Shown: piece after piece, positions 31,558-41,342 of the stretch | How positions within the stretch are numbered: the first letter of the stretch is position 1 | How the letters are laid out: every line of letters begins with the position of its first letter | DNA from: a bacterium | GTDB lineage: Bacteria > Bacillota > Bacilli > Lactobacillales > Streptococcaceae | Assembly (NCBI GenBank): GCA_905221385.1 | Contig: CAJNCV010000006.1 | Coordinates: 1 to 64,000 of the forward strand | Length of the DNA stretch: 64,000 bases | Direction: 5' to 3' | The notes under the pieces: model-generated | Told to the model about the DNA's origin: nothing | Databases searched by the model: none | The model's input: the letters and a program-made list of their open reading frames with translations, nothing else | Translations under genes and position numbers: made by a program

Positions 31558-32250
31558 ATGGTAAAATTGGTTTTTGCTCGCCACGGTGAGTCTGAATGGA
31601 ACAAAGCTAACCTTTTCACTGGTTGGGCTGATGTTGATTTGTCTGAAAAAGGAACACAACAAGCAATTGACGCTGGTAAATTGATCAAAGAAGCTGGTAT
31701 CGAATTTGACCAAGCTTACACTTCAGTATTGAAACGTGCGATCAAAACAACAAACTTGGCTCTTGAAGCTGCTGACCAACTTTGGGTTCCAGTTGAAAAA
31801 TCATGGCGCTTGAACGAACGTCACTACGGTGGTTTGACTGGTAAAAACAAAGCTGAAGCTGCTGAACAATTTGGTGATGAGCAAGTTCACATCTGGCGTC
31901 GTTCATACGATGTATTGCCTCCTGCAATGCCTCATGATGACGAATACTCAGCTCACACTGACCGTCGTTACGCTTCACTTGACGACTCAGTCATTCCAGA
32001 TGCTGAAAACTTGAAAGTGACTTTGGAACGTGCACTTCCATTCTGGGAAGACAAAATCGCTCCAGCACTTAAAGATGGTAAAAACGTATTCGTAGGAGCT
32101 CACGGTAACTCAATCCGTGCCCTCGTAAAACACATCAAACAATTGTCAGATGACGAAATCATGGACGTGGAAATCCCTAACTTCCCACCATTGGTATTCG
32201 AATTTGACGAAAAATTGAACGTAGTTTCTGAATACTACCTTGGAAAATAA
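31558..32250 (+). CDS. gpmA: 2,3-bisphosphoglycerate-dependent phosphoglycerate mutase
   Basis: A 230-residue glycolytic enzyme interconverting 3- and 2-phosphoglycerate. The phosphohistidine motif is RHGESEWN with His9. [14 protein letters not shown] and [14 protein letters not shown] carry the other catalytic residues. Codon use is strongly biased to frequent codons, as expected for an abundant protein. The start follows AAAGGAGAATCC. It stands alone between a promoter region and a terminator. Confidence 0.96.
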   Translation: MVKLVFARHGESEWNKANLFTGWADVDLSEKGTQQAIDAGKLIKEAGIEFDQAYTSVLKRAIKTTNLALEAADQLWVPVEKSWRLNERHYGGLTGKNKAEAAEQFGDEQVHIWRRSYDVLPPAMPHDDEYSAHTDRRYASLDDSVIPDAENLKVTLERALPFWEDKIAPALKDGKNVFVGAHGNSIRALVKHIKQLSDDEIMDVEIPNFPPLVFEFDEKLNVVSEYYLGK

Positions 32251-32261
32251 TCTATAAACAG

Positions 32262-32290
32262 AAAGCCTAGGATTCCTAGGCTTTTTGTTT
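32262..32290 (+). terminator. Terminator after gpmA
   Basis: Perfect stem AAAGCCTAGG (32262-32271) / CCTAGGCTTT (32275-32284), then TTGTTTT. Confidence 0.88.
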
Positions 32291-32368
32291 TTGCTTCTAG
32301 TTTCCAACTATTTGAAAAAGCGTTATAATGATAATAGGAAGTAATTTGTTTGAGAGAAGGTGTGTCTA

Positions 32369-33070
32369 ATGGCTTATATTGAAATGAAACACAGCTACAA
32401 GCGTTATCAGGTTGGGGACACGGAGATTGTGGCTAATCGTGATGTGAATTTTGAAATTGAAAAAGGGGAGCTGGTCATTATCCTTGGTGCTTCAGGTGCT
32501 GGAAAATCAACCGTTCTCAATCTCCTAGGAGGTATGGATACCAATGATGAGGGCGAGATTTGGATCGATGGTGCCAATATCGCCAACTATAGTTCGCACC
32601 AACGAACAAACTATCGTCGTGAAGATGTAGGTTTTGTTTTTCAATTTTACAATCTGGTCTCTAATCTAACAGCTAAGGAAAATGTGGAATTGGCCTCAGA
32701 AATCGTGACAGATGCTTTGGATCCAGAGAAAGTGCTCAAAGACGTAGGTCTGGCTCATCGCCTGAATAACTTTCCAGCCCAGCTTTCTGGAGGGGAGCAA
32801 CAGCGAGTCTCCATTGCACGCGCTGTAGCCAAAAATCCTAAAATTCTCCTCTGTGATGAACCGACGGGTGCCTTGGATTACCAGACAGGAAAGCAAGTCT
32901 TGAAAATTCTCCAAGACATGTCTCGTCAAAAAGGAGCGACGGTGATTATCGTGACCCACAATGGAGCGCTAGCTCCTATTGCAGATCGCGTGATTCATAT
33001 GCGTAATGCCACGGTTAAGAGCATGACGATCAATGAGCATCCGCAGGATATCGATACCTTGGAGTATTAG
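32369..33070 (+). CDS. ABC transporter ATP-binding protein (LolD/MacB type)
   Basis: A 233-residue ATPase with Walker [10 protein letters not shown], signature LSGGEQQR, Walker [13 protein letters not shown] and the H-loop VTHN. It is of the LolD/FtsE/MacB subclass that pairs with FtsX-type permeases; such pairs in streptococci export or sense peptides and antimicrobials, but the substrate here is unknown. The ATG at 32369 follows GAGAGAAGGTG. The permease gene starts 1 nt after the stop and is frameshifted, so the transporter is probably not functional as read. Confidence 0.87.
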   Translation: MAYIEMKHSYKRYQVGDTEIVANRDVNFEIEKGELVIILGASGAGKSTVLNLLGGMDTNDEGEIWIDGANIANYSSHQRTNYRREDVGFVFQFYNLVSNLTAKENVELASEIVTDALDPEKVLKDVGLAHRLNNFPAQLSGGEQQRVSIARAVAKNPKILLCDEPTGALDYQTGKQVLKILQDMSRQKGATVIIVTHNGALAPIADRVIHMRNATVKSMTINEHPQDIDTLEY

Positions 33071-33071
33071 C

Positions 33072-35770
33072 ATGAAAAAAACATATCGGAAAGACCTATT
33101 TCAGTCAGTGACGACTTCAAAAGGACGCTTTGTTTCTATCTTGACCTTGATGATGCTGGGTTCTCTAGCCCTAGTAGGTCTCAAGGTGGCCAGTCCAAAC
33201 ATGGAACGTACGGCAGGGGATTATCTCCGTAAAGCCAATACCTTGGATCTGGCCGTGATAGCTGATTACGGCTTGGATAAAGAGGATCAAGACGAACTAA
33301 AGACCCTTCAAGGAGCAAGTGTTGAGTTTGGCTATATGGCAGACCTAACCGTTGAAAATAGTGAGGAAGCGGTTCGACTTTATTCCAATCTAGAGGGGGT
33401 TTCAACCTTCCAAGTGACAGAAGGGCGACTGCCAGAGGCAGATGAGGAAATTGCTCTAGCCGATTTCTGGAAAGACCGCTATCAGATTGGGCAGACCATT
33501 ACCTTTACTAAGAAAGAAGAAAAGTCCGTCCTAAAATCCCAAACTTTCACAATTACTGGATTTGTTCAGTCGGGTGAGCTCCTTTCTAAAAAAACCTAGG
33601 GAGTGCTAGTAGTGGAAATGGTAACCTGGCTGGCTATGGAGTTATTTTACCCAGCCAGTTTGATTCAGATGTTTATAGTATTGCGCGTGTGCGCTATGAT
33701 GATTTAACAAATCTGGATGCTTTTTCATCAGACTATAAGACCAAACGAACCCAACACCAGGAAGAGTTGCAAGAATTGCTTGCCGATAATGGTCAAAAAA
33801 GATTGGCAAGTATCAAATCAAATTGGCAAAAGAGCCTGGAAGAGGGGAAAGATCAGCTCCAAACTGCTGAAAGCAACCTTGAAAATGGCAAGAGTCAGTT
33901 AGAGCAGGCTGAAAATCGCTTGAAAACGCAAGAAGAACAAGCGACCGCTTTACCAGAACCACAAAAGAGTCAAGGCAAGGGACAGTTGACAAAAGCTAAG
34001 GAAGAACTGGCAACTAAAAAAGAGAAACTGGCTCAGACAGAGAGTGATCTAGCCAATGAAAAAGAGAAACTTGAACAGCGTCAGAAAGAGCTTGATGAAC
34101 TGGCAGAGCCGAAATACCACGTATACAATCGTCAAACCATGCCAGGTGGACAAGGTTATCTCATGTACAGTAATGCATCGTCAAGCATTCGATCAGTCGG
34201 AAATATCTTCCCAGTGGTGCTTTATATGGTTGCTGCGATGGTGACCTTTACAACGATGACTCGCTTTGTGGATGAAGAGCGCACCAATGCTGGTATTTTC
34301 AAAGCCTTGGGTTACCGAAATAGAGATATAGTTGTCAAGTTTGTCCTCTATGGTTTTCTTGCAGGAACTATGGGAACCGTTTTAGGAACGCTTCTAGGAC
34401 ATTATCTCCTTGCCGGCGTGATTTCAGATGTTATAACAACTGGAATGGTCGTTGGGAAAAGTCAGGAATATTTCTACTGGTCTTATAGCCTCCTTGCCCT
34501 AGCCTTAAGTTGGGTATCTAGCGTTTTGCCGGCTTATCTGGTGGCGCGAAGGGAGTTGCACGATGAAGCAGCCCAACTCTTACTTCCCAAACCTCCCGTT
34601 AAGGGATCAAAGATTTTACTGGAACGCCTGAGCTTTATTTGGAGTCGTATGAGCTTTACTCATAAGGTTACGGCAAGAAATATCTTTCGTTATAAGCAAC
34701 GAATGTTGATGACCATTTTTGGAGTTGCAGGTTCAGTTGCTCTCTTATTTGCTGGTCTTGGTATTCAGTCTTCTGTAGGAGGAGTTGTGGAGCGCCAATT
34801 TGAACAAATCCAGCAATACCAGATGATTGTAGCAGAAAAGAGCAGTGCGAGTGAGAAAGAAAAAGCAGATCTAGAAAGTGCCTTGCAAGCGGAGCCTATC
34901 CATGCTTATCAAAAGATTTACTCTAAATCCATTGAAAAAGATTTCAAAGGAAAAGCAGGACTTCAGACTATCACCATGATGGTCACAAACAGAGAAGACT
35001 TCAAGCCCTTTATCGCATTACAGGAAAAAGGGCAAGAGGTGCAGGTTACCGATGGAGCAGTCGTGAGTCAAAAACTAGCTCAACTAGCGGGTGTTACGGT
35101 TGGAGACAAGCTAGAGCTTGATGGGAAAGAAATCAAAATCGAGGCGGTTTCTGAAAACTATGTTGGACACTTTGTTTATCTCAACCGAGAAACTTACGAA
35201 CAAGTCTACGGCACCAGTCCGAAAGACAATACCTACCTAGTAAAATTAAAAGAGCCAACACCTTCCAATACGGAGAAAGAAGCTGCTATCATTATGGAAA
35301 AAGCTGCTGTTTCTGGGGTGGTCCAAAATGCAACAGCAATCCACCTCTTTGAATCTGTAGCCAATTCTCTCAATAAAACCATGGCAATCCTTGTCCTTGT
35401 TTCTGTCTTGCTAGCCATTGTCATTCTCTACAATCTCACCAATATCAATGTCGCAGAACGTATCCGTGAACTTTCGACTATCAAGGTTCTCGGTTTCTAC
35501 AATAAAGAAGTGACCCTCTATATCTACCGCGAGACCATGGTGCTGTCCTTTGTGGGGATTGTTCTCGGTTTGGTAGCTGGTCACTATTTACATCAATTTT
35601 TGATTCAAATGATTTCACCAGCCTCCATACTCTTTTATCCACAAGTCAGCTGGGAAGTCTATGCTCTTCCAATCGTCGCAGTGACTGTAATCTTAGCCTT
35701 ACTGGGCGTCTTTGTCAATCACCACTTGAGAAAAGTAGATATGCTCGAAGCCCTGAAATCAGTAGAGTAA
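33072..35770 (+). pseudogene. FtsX-like ABC permease, frameshifted in a poly(A) tract
   Basis: The frame from ATG 33072 runs to a TAG at 33597-33599. The rest of the protein continues in another frame to 35770. The break lies at seven A residues (33588-33594). With eight, the reading SKKNLGSASSGNGN joins the two halves without loss, giving about 899 residues. The joined protein has an N-terminal membrane helix, a MacB-like outer domain, a coiled coil (about 34.0-34.1 kb) and two FtsX blocks of helices. It is either a true null allele, a slippage-corrected gene or a read error. No sensor-kinase pair is adjacent. Confidence 0.8.
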
Positions 35771-35795
35771 TTCAAGGTTTTAAATAGTAAATCAG

Positions 35796-35914
35796 TTGAC
35801 AAAGTCCCTGCTTCTTGGTAGAATAAGAACTGTCGTAAAGACAAATAACTTCTTCTTGGTTACAGGCATGCCAACCTGTCACTCGGATGAAGCCAAATAA
35901 AAAGGAGAAACATC
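35796..35914 (+). promoter_or_regulatory. rpsO promoter and leader
   Basis: TTGACA (35796-35801), 17 nt, TAGAAT (35819-35824). The roughly 80 nt leader holds a hairpin with ACAGGCATGCCAACCTGT (about 35864-35881) before AAAGGAG. S15 leaders in Firmicutes often bind S15 for autoregulation; that is an inference here. Confidence 0.7.
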
Positions 35915-36184
35915 ATGGCAATCTCAAAAGAGAAAAAAAATGAAATCATCGCACAATATGCACGTCACGAAGGTGATACAGGTTCAGTAGAGGTTCAAGT
36001 TGCTGTCCTTACTTGGGAAATCAACCACCTTAACGAACACATCAAACAACACAAAAAAGACCACGCTACTTACCGTGGATTGATGAAGAAAATCGGTCGC
36101 CGTCGTAACTTGCTTGCATACTTGCGTAAAAACGACGTTAACCGTTACCGTGAGTTGATCAACTCTCTAGGACTTCGTCGTTAA
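35915..36184 (+). CDS. rpsO: 30S ribosomal protein S15
   Basis: An 89-residue S15, an early-binding small-subunit protein that contacts 16S rRNA helices 20-22. The core [25 protein letters not shown] and [12 protein letters not shown] regions are intact. Codon use is highly biased. The start follows AAAAGGAGAAACATC. The second LXG island begins downstream after several terminator-like hairpins. Confidence 0.97.
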   Translation: MAISKEKKNEIIAQYARHEGDTGSVEVQVAVLTWEINHLNEHIKQHKKDHATYRGLMKKIGRRRNLLAYLRKNDVNRYRELINSLGLRR

Positions 36185-36316
36185 TTCAAGATACAAAGGC
36201 CGTCAAAAGCACAAAGCAAAAATAGGAAAATTGACGAAGAAACTTCAGTTTCTAGGAGATTTTATCTTTTTTGCCAAGTGCTTAGGCCGTGTTCAATTGA
36301 GCATATCTTGATAATG

Positions 36317-36350
36317 AAGCTACTCTAAATTGGGTAGCTTTTTTACTTTT
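36317..36350 (+). terminator. Terminator after rpsO
   Basis: AAGCTACTC (36317-36325) pairs with GGGTAGCTT (36332-36340), followed by TTTTACTTTT. Confidence 0.75.
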
Positions 36351-36361
36351 GTCACCTTACC

Positions 36362-36449
36362 TCGATATACTCAAGTATAATCTTTGGTTACGGTTCCTAG
36401 CACTGTAAGGTAAAATAAACCAGATCATCTCCCTTCGGGGAGATTTTTT
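36362..36449 (+). ncRNA. Candidate small RNA ending in a UUCG-loop terminator
   Basis: This is a short unit in the 497 nt gene-free stretch after rpsO. It has a promoter-like AAGTATAAT (about 36373), then about 45 nt, then a perfect 7 bp terminator ATCTCCC-TTCG-GGGAGAT (36427-36444) with TTTTT. No ORF fits. CCTTAC (36355-36360) could pair with GTAAGG (36406-36411). It may be a small RNA or only a decayed transcript end. Confidence 0.35.
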
Positions 36450-36520
36450 GTTTCACTAACATTTTCGTACAATCTTCGGCTCGTCGCCTAGTCTATAAAC
36501 GTTTTAGCCCGAGTTCAAAT

Positions 36521-36548
36521 CAGCTCTCTGGATTCAGAGGGGCTTTTT
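36521..36548 (+). terminator. Third terminator-like hairpin between rpsO and LXG locus 2
   Basis: CAGCTCTCTG, then GATT, then CAGAGGGGCT and TTTTTG. A related hairpin closes the island at 41343-41369. Confidence 0.6.
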
Positions 36549-36613
36549 GTTAGTTATAAGATTATTCTATTATCTAAATATAGTATAAACTAGGGCTTGT
36601 ATTCAAAACATGG

Positions 36614-36619
36614 TATAAT
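36614..36619 (+). promoter_or_regulatory. Extended -10 promoter of LXG locus 2
   Basis: TGG-TATAAT (TATAAT at 36614-36619) lies 62 nt before the first island gene. No good -35 is seen, as is common for extended -10 promoters. Confidence 0.55.
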
Positions 36620-36681
36620 AGGCCTATATAGCTAAATGAAGTGAACTATCACTAGGGATTCGAGAAAAGGATAGAACAGTC

Positions 36682-36960
36682 ATGTCAACAGTAAAAAGTG
36701 ATATAAATCTTGCGCAAACATATGCAACTCAGCTTAAAAATGCTTGTCAATCGTTAACAGCAATTGCTGTGGCTAGTCAAGATGATCGAACGACCCTTCA
36801 AGGGAATAACAAAGCCCATCAATGTCTGACAAAGTCTCAAAATCTAGCTAGTCAGATTTCGGCAGCCGTCACCCTGACTTCAGAACGACTGCACTCTATA
36901 GCGAGTGATTTTGAGGCGCTAGATGAAGCGGGTGCCAATGGTTTTAGGAGTAATGCATGA
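36682..36960 (+). CDS. Small helical T7SS partner protein (Lap1-like, TIGR04197/DUF3130-like)
   Basis: A 92-residue helical protein. The C-terminal part, LHSIASDFEALDEAGANGF, matches what I recall of the TIGR04197/DUF3130 group of LXG-associated proteins. It should bind the LXG domain of the toxin encoded at 37306 together with the next protein, and guide it to the T7SSb machine. Its stop TGA overlaps the next ATG (ATGA). The equivalent in locus 1 is at 13339; the two share little sequence, as expected for partners matched to different toxins. Confidence 0.72.
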   Translation: MSTVKSDINLAQTYATQLKNACQSLTAIAVASQDDRTTLQGNNKAHQCLTKSQNLASQISAAVTLTSERLHSIASDFEALDEAGANGFRSNA

Positions 36961-37316
36961 GCAAGTTGGATGAGTTGAAGAAAAGAGAGCGAGAACTCTT
37001 GTACCAGCTAGAAGACAATGGAAAAGAGAAATATCGCACTAAAGAACTGATAGAAACCTTTGAAGGGTATGATAGAGCTAGTCACCGTTATCAAAATGAT
37101 TTGTGGGAGGCGGCCTATCAGAGCCGATATGCAGGACAGTTGGAAGAAACGCTCCTACAAAGAAACCAACTTAAAAACCAAATTCTTGAGAACCTCAGCT
37201 ACCGCATGGATGATTTGAAAAAAGAAAAGTTCCGGTTAGAGGGAGACTTGGATGCGGTTTACTATGAAAGACGCAAGGAACTAGAAAGAGAGGAGGAGAA
37301 ACGACATGGGCATTGA
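36957..37316 (+). CDS. Coiled-coil T7SS partner protein (Lap2-like, DUF3958-like)
   Basis: A 119-residue coiled coil, rich in Glu, Lys and Arg, with an E-R-D-G type N-terminal heptad pattern and a long helix to the C terminus. It is the equivalent of 13618 in locus 1. It overlaps Lap1 by 4 nt and the toxin by 11 nt, which indicates coupled translation of a stoichiometric complex. Confidence 0.68.
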   Translation: MSKLDELKKRERELLYQLEDNGKEKYRTKELIETFEGYDRASHRYQNDLWEAAYQSRYAGQLEETLLQRNQLKNQILENLSYRMDDLKKEKFRLEGDLDAVYYERRKELEREEEKRHGH

Positions 37317-38974
37317 TATGTACTTGGAACAATCGCAACTACAAAGTTCGAGTGTAGCGACCATGTGTCAATCTCAGGTGGAGGCTTATCAAGACTTGCA
37401 ATCAGCCATCCAAAAGTTTTCAGAGGATACAGAGAGTCTAAAGGGCGATGCTTATAATTCGGCTAGAAGTTTTTTTGCAAGTGTCTTATTGCCCTTGAGC
37501 AAAGGGGGACAACTCTATGCAGAAACCTTCTCTCAAGCCATCAAGAAACTACCAGAAGACTACCAAACGATGGTCGACAGCAAGAGTTGGCGCGAGGATG
37601 ATCTGCTTGATAAGATCCGTCAGGAAGAGCAAATGATCGCCTATCTAGATGAAGTCAACCAATCCCTTTCTAGCTTGACCATGGATAGTGAAGAAAAGGG
37701 GAGATTGAGACGCAGCAATGTGGAACTCATGCGAGGACACCATGCCAATAAACGCGTCTATGAAACGATCTTGAGAGACCTGCGAGCCTATGATAGCTAT
37801 TCAGGAGGACTGTTCGATGAACTAGACAGTATCGATGTGCAACTGAGTCGTGGACTGTCCCAGATTGAAACGAGTTGGGATGCAAAGACAGGAGTCTTTA
37901 AAGTCCCATCTGACCTGACTTGGGCCAACTACTTGGGCCAACTACCTGTCTGCTTATACTGATACAAAGGATATGAAGCACAGTCGTCAAGAGAAGGCCT
38001 TTGTCCAGACCATGATGGCAGAATACGGCTTTGACGCAGAGACAGCCCAACAGCTCTTGACCATCAAGCAAGGGATAGATAGGAAATTTCCAACCTCTAG
38101 TCAAGAGTTCCGTGACTATATCTTTTTGCGAGTCGTCGGTGCGGCAAACTATGATGGGTTTCAGTGGAATGAAACTGCGGGACATTTGAAAACTTATTTT
38201 TATAATGTAACTGTTGGCAGCTCGATTACAGGAAAATCAAGAACAGTAGAAAAAACGCTTCTTGAAATTTTTAAAGAACTTGGAATCAAAGATGAAACAG
38301 ATGCCAAAAAATTGATTTATAATCTTAGACTGCAGCATGAGATGGCTGGTGGGAAATATGCTAATACCTCTGATATTATAGCCGAAGATAAGAAAAATGG
38401 AACAAACTTTTACGATTCGTATAAAAGAACTTATGAGGGGATTTATGGTGATAAGGGTAACTTTGACCAATTTTGGAACACCAAGCTAAAGGCCTATTCT
38501 AACAATGGAGCGGGTCATGCAGACTTTACCCACCAGTCCATCACTATGGCTACTCATCTAAATCCTAGCAGTTTCCAGTTATCCGACGTCTATGGCGGTA
38601 GAGAGCATGTCAAGGACCTTTCAGGTTGGGAGGGAGACACGACCTTTAACGCTACGGATAAGAAACCAAGTATTGGCGAGGATGATTACAAGGCAGATTT
38701 GGACTCGGTCAACCTTATCGGCCGCATGCAAAAAGGGCAATCCTATGACCAAGCTATATCTTCTTACTATGCTGACCTTCAAAAGGATCCCACTCAGAGA
38801 GAAAGAGAATTCTTGAAAAATAAGGATTGGAAAGAGGTTAGGAGCACTATCCATGCCAGCATTCTTCCATTAGAGGTTATGGAAAAAAGGGAAGATGCCA
38901 TTAAAGAATATATCGAAAGTAACTATCAAGGTGTATTCAAGTTTTTAAACCGCTTGGAAGCTGTGGCGGAGTAG
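37306..38974 (+). pseudogene. LXG-domain toxin disrupted by a 13 bp tandem duplication
   Basis: The LXG helical domain (signature LKG at residues 45-47) is encoded by 37306-37962; the toxin body and tip by 37973-38974 in another frame. TTGGGCCAACTAC is present twice in a row (37920-37932, 37933-37945). Removing one copy restores the frame as DLTWANYLSAYTDTKDMKHS and gives a 551-residue toxin. The C-terminal tip, from about 38513, begins GHADFTHQS and has DVYGGREH and LSGWEGDTTF; the H-x-D-F-x-H-Q arrangement suggests metal or catalytic residues, but I do not know the activity. As read the toxin is off, while the immunity genes downstream are intact. Confidence 0.85.
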
Positions 38975-38984
38975 GAGGATGATG

Positions 38985-39599
38985 ATGAAGAAAATATTCA
39001 GTTTATTAGTTTTAGTCTTACTAATTGTATTATCTTGTTTCTACTTTTTCAACAATCACCCTAAAAATATCTTTGATGAGATTTATCAGGAGACGGAGAA
39101 GACTTATCGGTCAAATAATATTTTAAGAAAAATAGATGGCTTTGAAATTGACGATGTCTGGCCAAGTGATGACCCAAATATATCTAATAATCCGTTTGGA
39201 ATTTACGACAACAAAACGACTCCTAGTAATTATTCTAAAATTAAAATTAGCTTTAATTTTGGAGAAGGTATTAAAGGGATGACGATACGTTTTGAAAGAA
39301 AGACTAATTCGAATATTACCCTATGGTATTCAGCACACTATAATATAAAAAAGAAAATCCTCAAAAAAGAGCTTGCGATTTTTGAAGAGCCAAGGCAACC
39401 AGGTCAATTTATTGATGATGAAGAAAAAGTAAGAGAATATTTAAGAAAAAATAATATTTCCAAAGAAGAATTAGAGAAAGACTTTGACGAAATCGTCAAC
39501 CAGAAAGTCTTGAAAGACTGGTGTTCCATCTATGACAGTAAGTATTCACCAAGCAACTATGGCGATGTCAAGATTGAAACCCAGTGGGAGAATTGGTGA
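38985..39599 (+). CDS. Putative membrane-anchored immunity protein, paralogue 1 (LXG locus 2)
   Basis: About 204 residues: one N-terminal hydrophobic segment (IFSLLVLVLLIVLSCFYFF; membrane anchor or lipoprotein signal around the Cys) and a hydrophilic outer domain. The segment PKNIFDEIYQETEKTYRSNN and the C-terminal end SPSNYGDVKIETQWENW are shared with two further copies (40074, 40696), while the middle differs. It follows the toxin with TAGGAGG (38972-38978). Of three clustered ATGs I prefer 38985 for spacing. Outer location suggests the cognate toxin acts at the cell envelope. Confidence 0.65.
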   Translation: MKKIFSLLVLVLLIVLSCFYFFNNHPKNIFDEIYQETEKTYRSNNILRKIDGFEIDDVWPSDDPNISNNPFGIYDNKTTPSNYSKIKISFNFGEGIKGMTIRFERKTNSNITLWYSAHYNIKKKILKKELAIFEEPRQPGQFIDDEEKVREYLRKNNISKEELEKDFDEIVNQKVLKDWCSIYDSKYSPSNYGDVKIETQWENW

Positions 39600-40063
39600 T
39601 AGGTCATGCAGACTTTACCCACCAGTCCATCACTATGGCCACCCATCTAAATCCTAACAGTTTCCAGTTATCTGATGTCTATGGCGGTAGAGAGCGTGTC
39701 AAGGACCTTTCAGGCTGGGAGGGAGATACGACCTTTAATGCAAATGATATGAAGCCAAGCATTGGAGAAGATGACTACAAGGCAGACCTAGACTCGGTCA
39801 ACCTTATCGGCCGGATGCAGAAGGGGCAATCCTATGACCAAGCCATCTCTTCTTACTATGCTGACCTTCAAAAGGATTCCTCTCAGAGAGAAAGAGAATT
39901 TTTGAAAAATAAGGATTGGAAAGAGGTCAGAAGGACTATCTATTATAGCATAGTACCTGCGTATATACTGAAAAAGGGTGAGGCATCTATTAAAGAATTT
40001 ATTGAGAAAAAATATCCAGATGTATCTACATTTTTAAATCGCTTGGAAGCCGTGGCTGATTAG
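39596..40063 (+). pseudogene. Orphan C-terminal toxin tip (second copy)
   Basis: This repeats the toxin tip of 38513-38974 without the LXG part. Near-identical DNA runs from 39602 (GGTCATGCAGAC) to about 39941, then the last 40 codons differ (IPA-type ending PAYILKKG versus LPLEVMEK). There is no ribosome-binding site. The GTG at 39596 lies in the end of the immunity gene, and a fused reading from GTG 39584 is equally possible. It fits an orphan tip that can replace the resident tip by recombination. It is followed after 10 nt by its own immunity gene. Confidence 0.75.
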
Positions 40064-40073
40064 GAGGAGGATT

Positions 40074-40691
40074 ATGAAAAAAACACTCGGTCTAGTAGCG
40101 TTATTCGTACTAATTGTATCATCTTGTTTCTACTTTTTTATCAATCAACCTAAAAATATTTTTGATGAAATGTACCAAGAAACGGAGAAAAATTATTTGG
40201 GCTATTATAACTTCAATGAATTAAAAAATGTGACAGTAAAAAATCGAAAGCTTTATGATTCGAATATGAATGAAACGGATAAGTATGAATCAATAATAAC
40301 ATACGATGATTCTTCTCTTGGAAGCGATGTGAAGAACTTAGAACTACGGTTTAATTTTGATGGTAGTAGTAAAGGTGTAAATATTTGGTTTGAAAGATAT
40401 GCTAACTCAGGAGAAAAAATTAACTTTGTTATTCATTACGAATTTAATAAAAAAGTATTAGTTAAAAAAATTATGATTTATGAAAATAGATCGGAAACTT
40501 ATATCGAAGATGAGGCCCAAGTGAAAACTTACCTAGAGCAGTATGGTATCACTGCCAAGGATTTGGATTCTTATTACGACGAAATCGTCAATCATAAAGT
40601 CTTAAAAGACTGGTGTACCATCTATGACAGCAAGTTCTCGCCAAGTAATTATGGCGATGTCAAGATTGAAACCCAGTGGGAGAATTGGTGA
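40074..40691 (+). CDS. Putative membrane-anchored immunity protein, paralogue 2 (LXG locus 2)
   Basis: A 205-residue paralogue. It has the same anchor (GLVALFVLIVSSCFYFF), the PKNIFDEMYQETEKN segment and the identical last 15 residues, but a different middle. TAGGAGGAGG precedes the ATG. It pairs with the orphan tip upstream and probably neutralises a toxin carrying that tip. The final 69 nt are a direct repeat of the ends of paralogues 1 and 3. Confidence 0.65.
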   Translation: MKKTLGLVALFVLIVSSCFYFFINQPKNIFDEMYQETEKNYLGYYNFNELKNVTVKNRKLYDSNMNETDKYESIITYDDSSLGSDVKNLELRFNFDGSSKGVNIWFERYANSGEKINFVIHYEFNKKVLVKKIMIYENRSETYIEDEAQVKTYLEQYGITAKDLDSYYDEIVNHKVLKDWCTIYDSKFSPSNYGDVKIETQWENW

Positions 40692-40695
40692 TAAC

Positions 40696-41310
40696 ATGAA
40701 GAAAATCCTCGGTTTAGTAGCGTTATTTACACTAATTGTATTATCTTGTTTCTACTTTTTTACTAAACAACCTAAAAACATTTTTGATGAGATTTATCAG
40801 GAGACGGAGAAAACCTATCGGTCAAATAATATTTTAAGAAACATAGATGGATTTAAAATCAGAGCAGTTTGGCCAAGTGATGACCCTAATATTTTGTATA
40901 CTCCGTTCGGATTATACAACAAAGAGAAAATACCGTCAGATTATTCTGAGATTGAAATTGGGTTTAATTTTGAATATACATCTCAATTAAGCTCCGTTTC
41001 ATTTGAGAGGCAAGTAGGACCAAACACGAGAGTTAGGATATGGAATAAATATACTTATCAAGACCGTACTTTAAAAAAATCTGTAAAAATAGGTTTAAAG
41101 AAAGCAGATACGGAAACTTATATTGAAGACGAGGCTCAGGTAAAATCCTACCTAGAACAGTACGGTATTACTGCTAAGGACTTGGATACATACTACGACG
41201 AAATCGTCAACCAGAAAGTCTTGAAAGATTGGTGTTCTATTTATGACAGCAAGTACTCGCCAAGCAACTATGGAGATGTCAAGATTGAAACCCAGTGGGA
41301 GAATTGGTGA
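40696..41310 (+). CDS. Putative membrane-anchored immunity protein, paralogue 3 (LXG locus 2)
   Basis: A 204-residue third paralogue, starting 4 nt after the stop of paralogue 2. The front (KTYRSNNILRNIDGF; AVWPSDDPN) is closest to paralogue 1, while the part from DTETYIEDEAQVKSYLEQYG onward is closest to paralogue 2, so it looks mosaic. No toxin tip precedes it; it may be a kept immunity gene whose toxin was lost. I set the start at ATG 40696; upstream in-frame codons lie in the previous gene. Confidence 0.65.
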   Translation: MKKILGLVALFTLIVLSCFYFFTKQPKNIFDEIYQETEKTYRSNNILRNIDGFKIRAVWPSDDPNILYTPFGLYNKEKIPSDYSEIEIGFNFEYTSQLSSVSFERQVGPNTRVRIWNKYTYQDRTLKKSVKIGLKKADTETYIEDEAQVKSYLEQYGITAKDLDTYYDEIVNQKVLKDWCSIYDSKYSPSNYGDVKIETQWENW

Positions 41311-41342
41311 TATAAAGATTCTCACTGATTATATAAACAGGT

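Noticed and set aside
36400..36560. CRISPR-like or tRNA-like structure in the hairpin cluster after rpsO
   Set aside because: The stems are three unrelated intrinsic terminators; no repeats with spacers and no cloverleaf.
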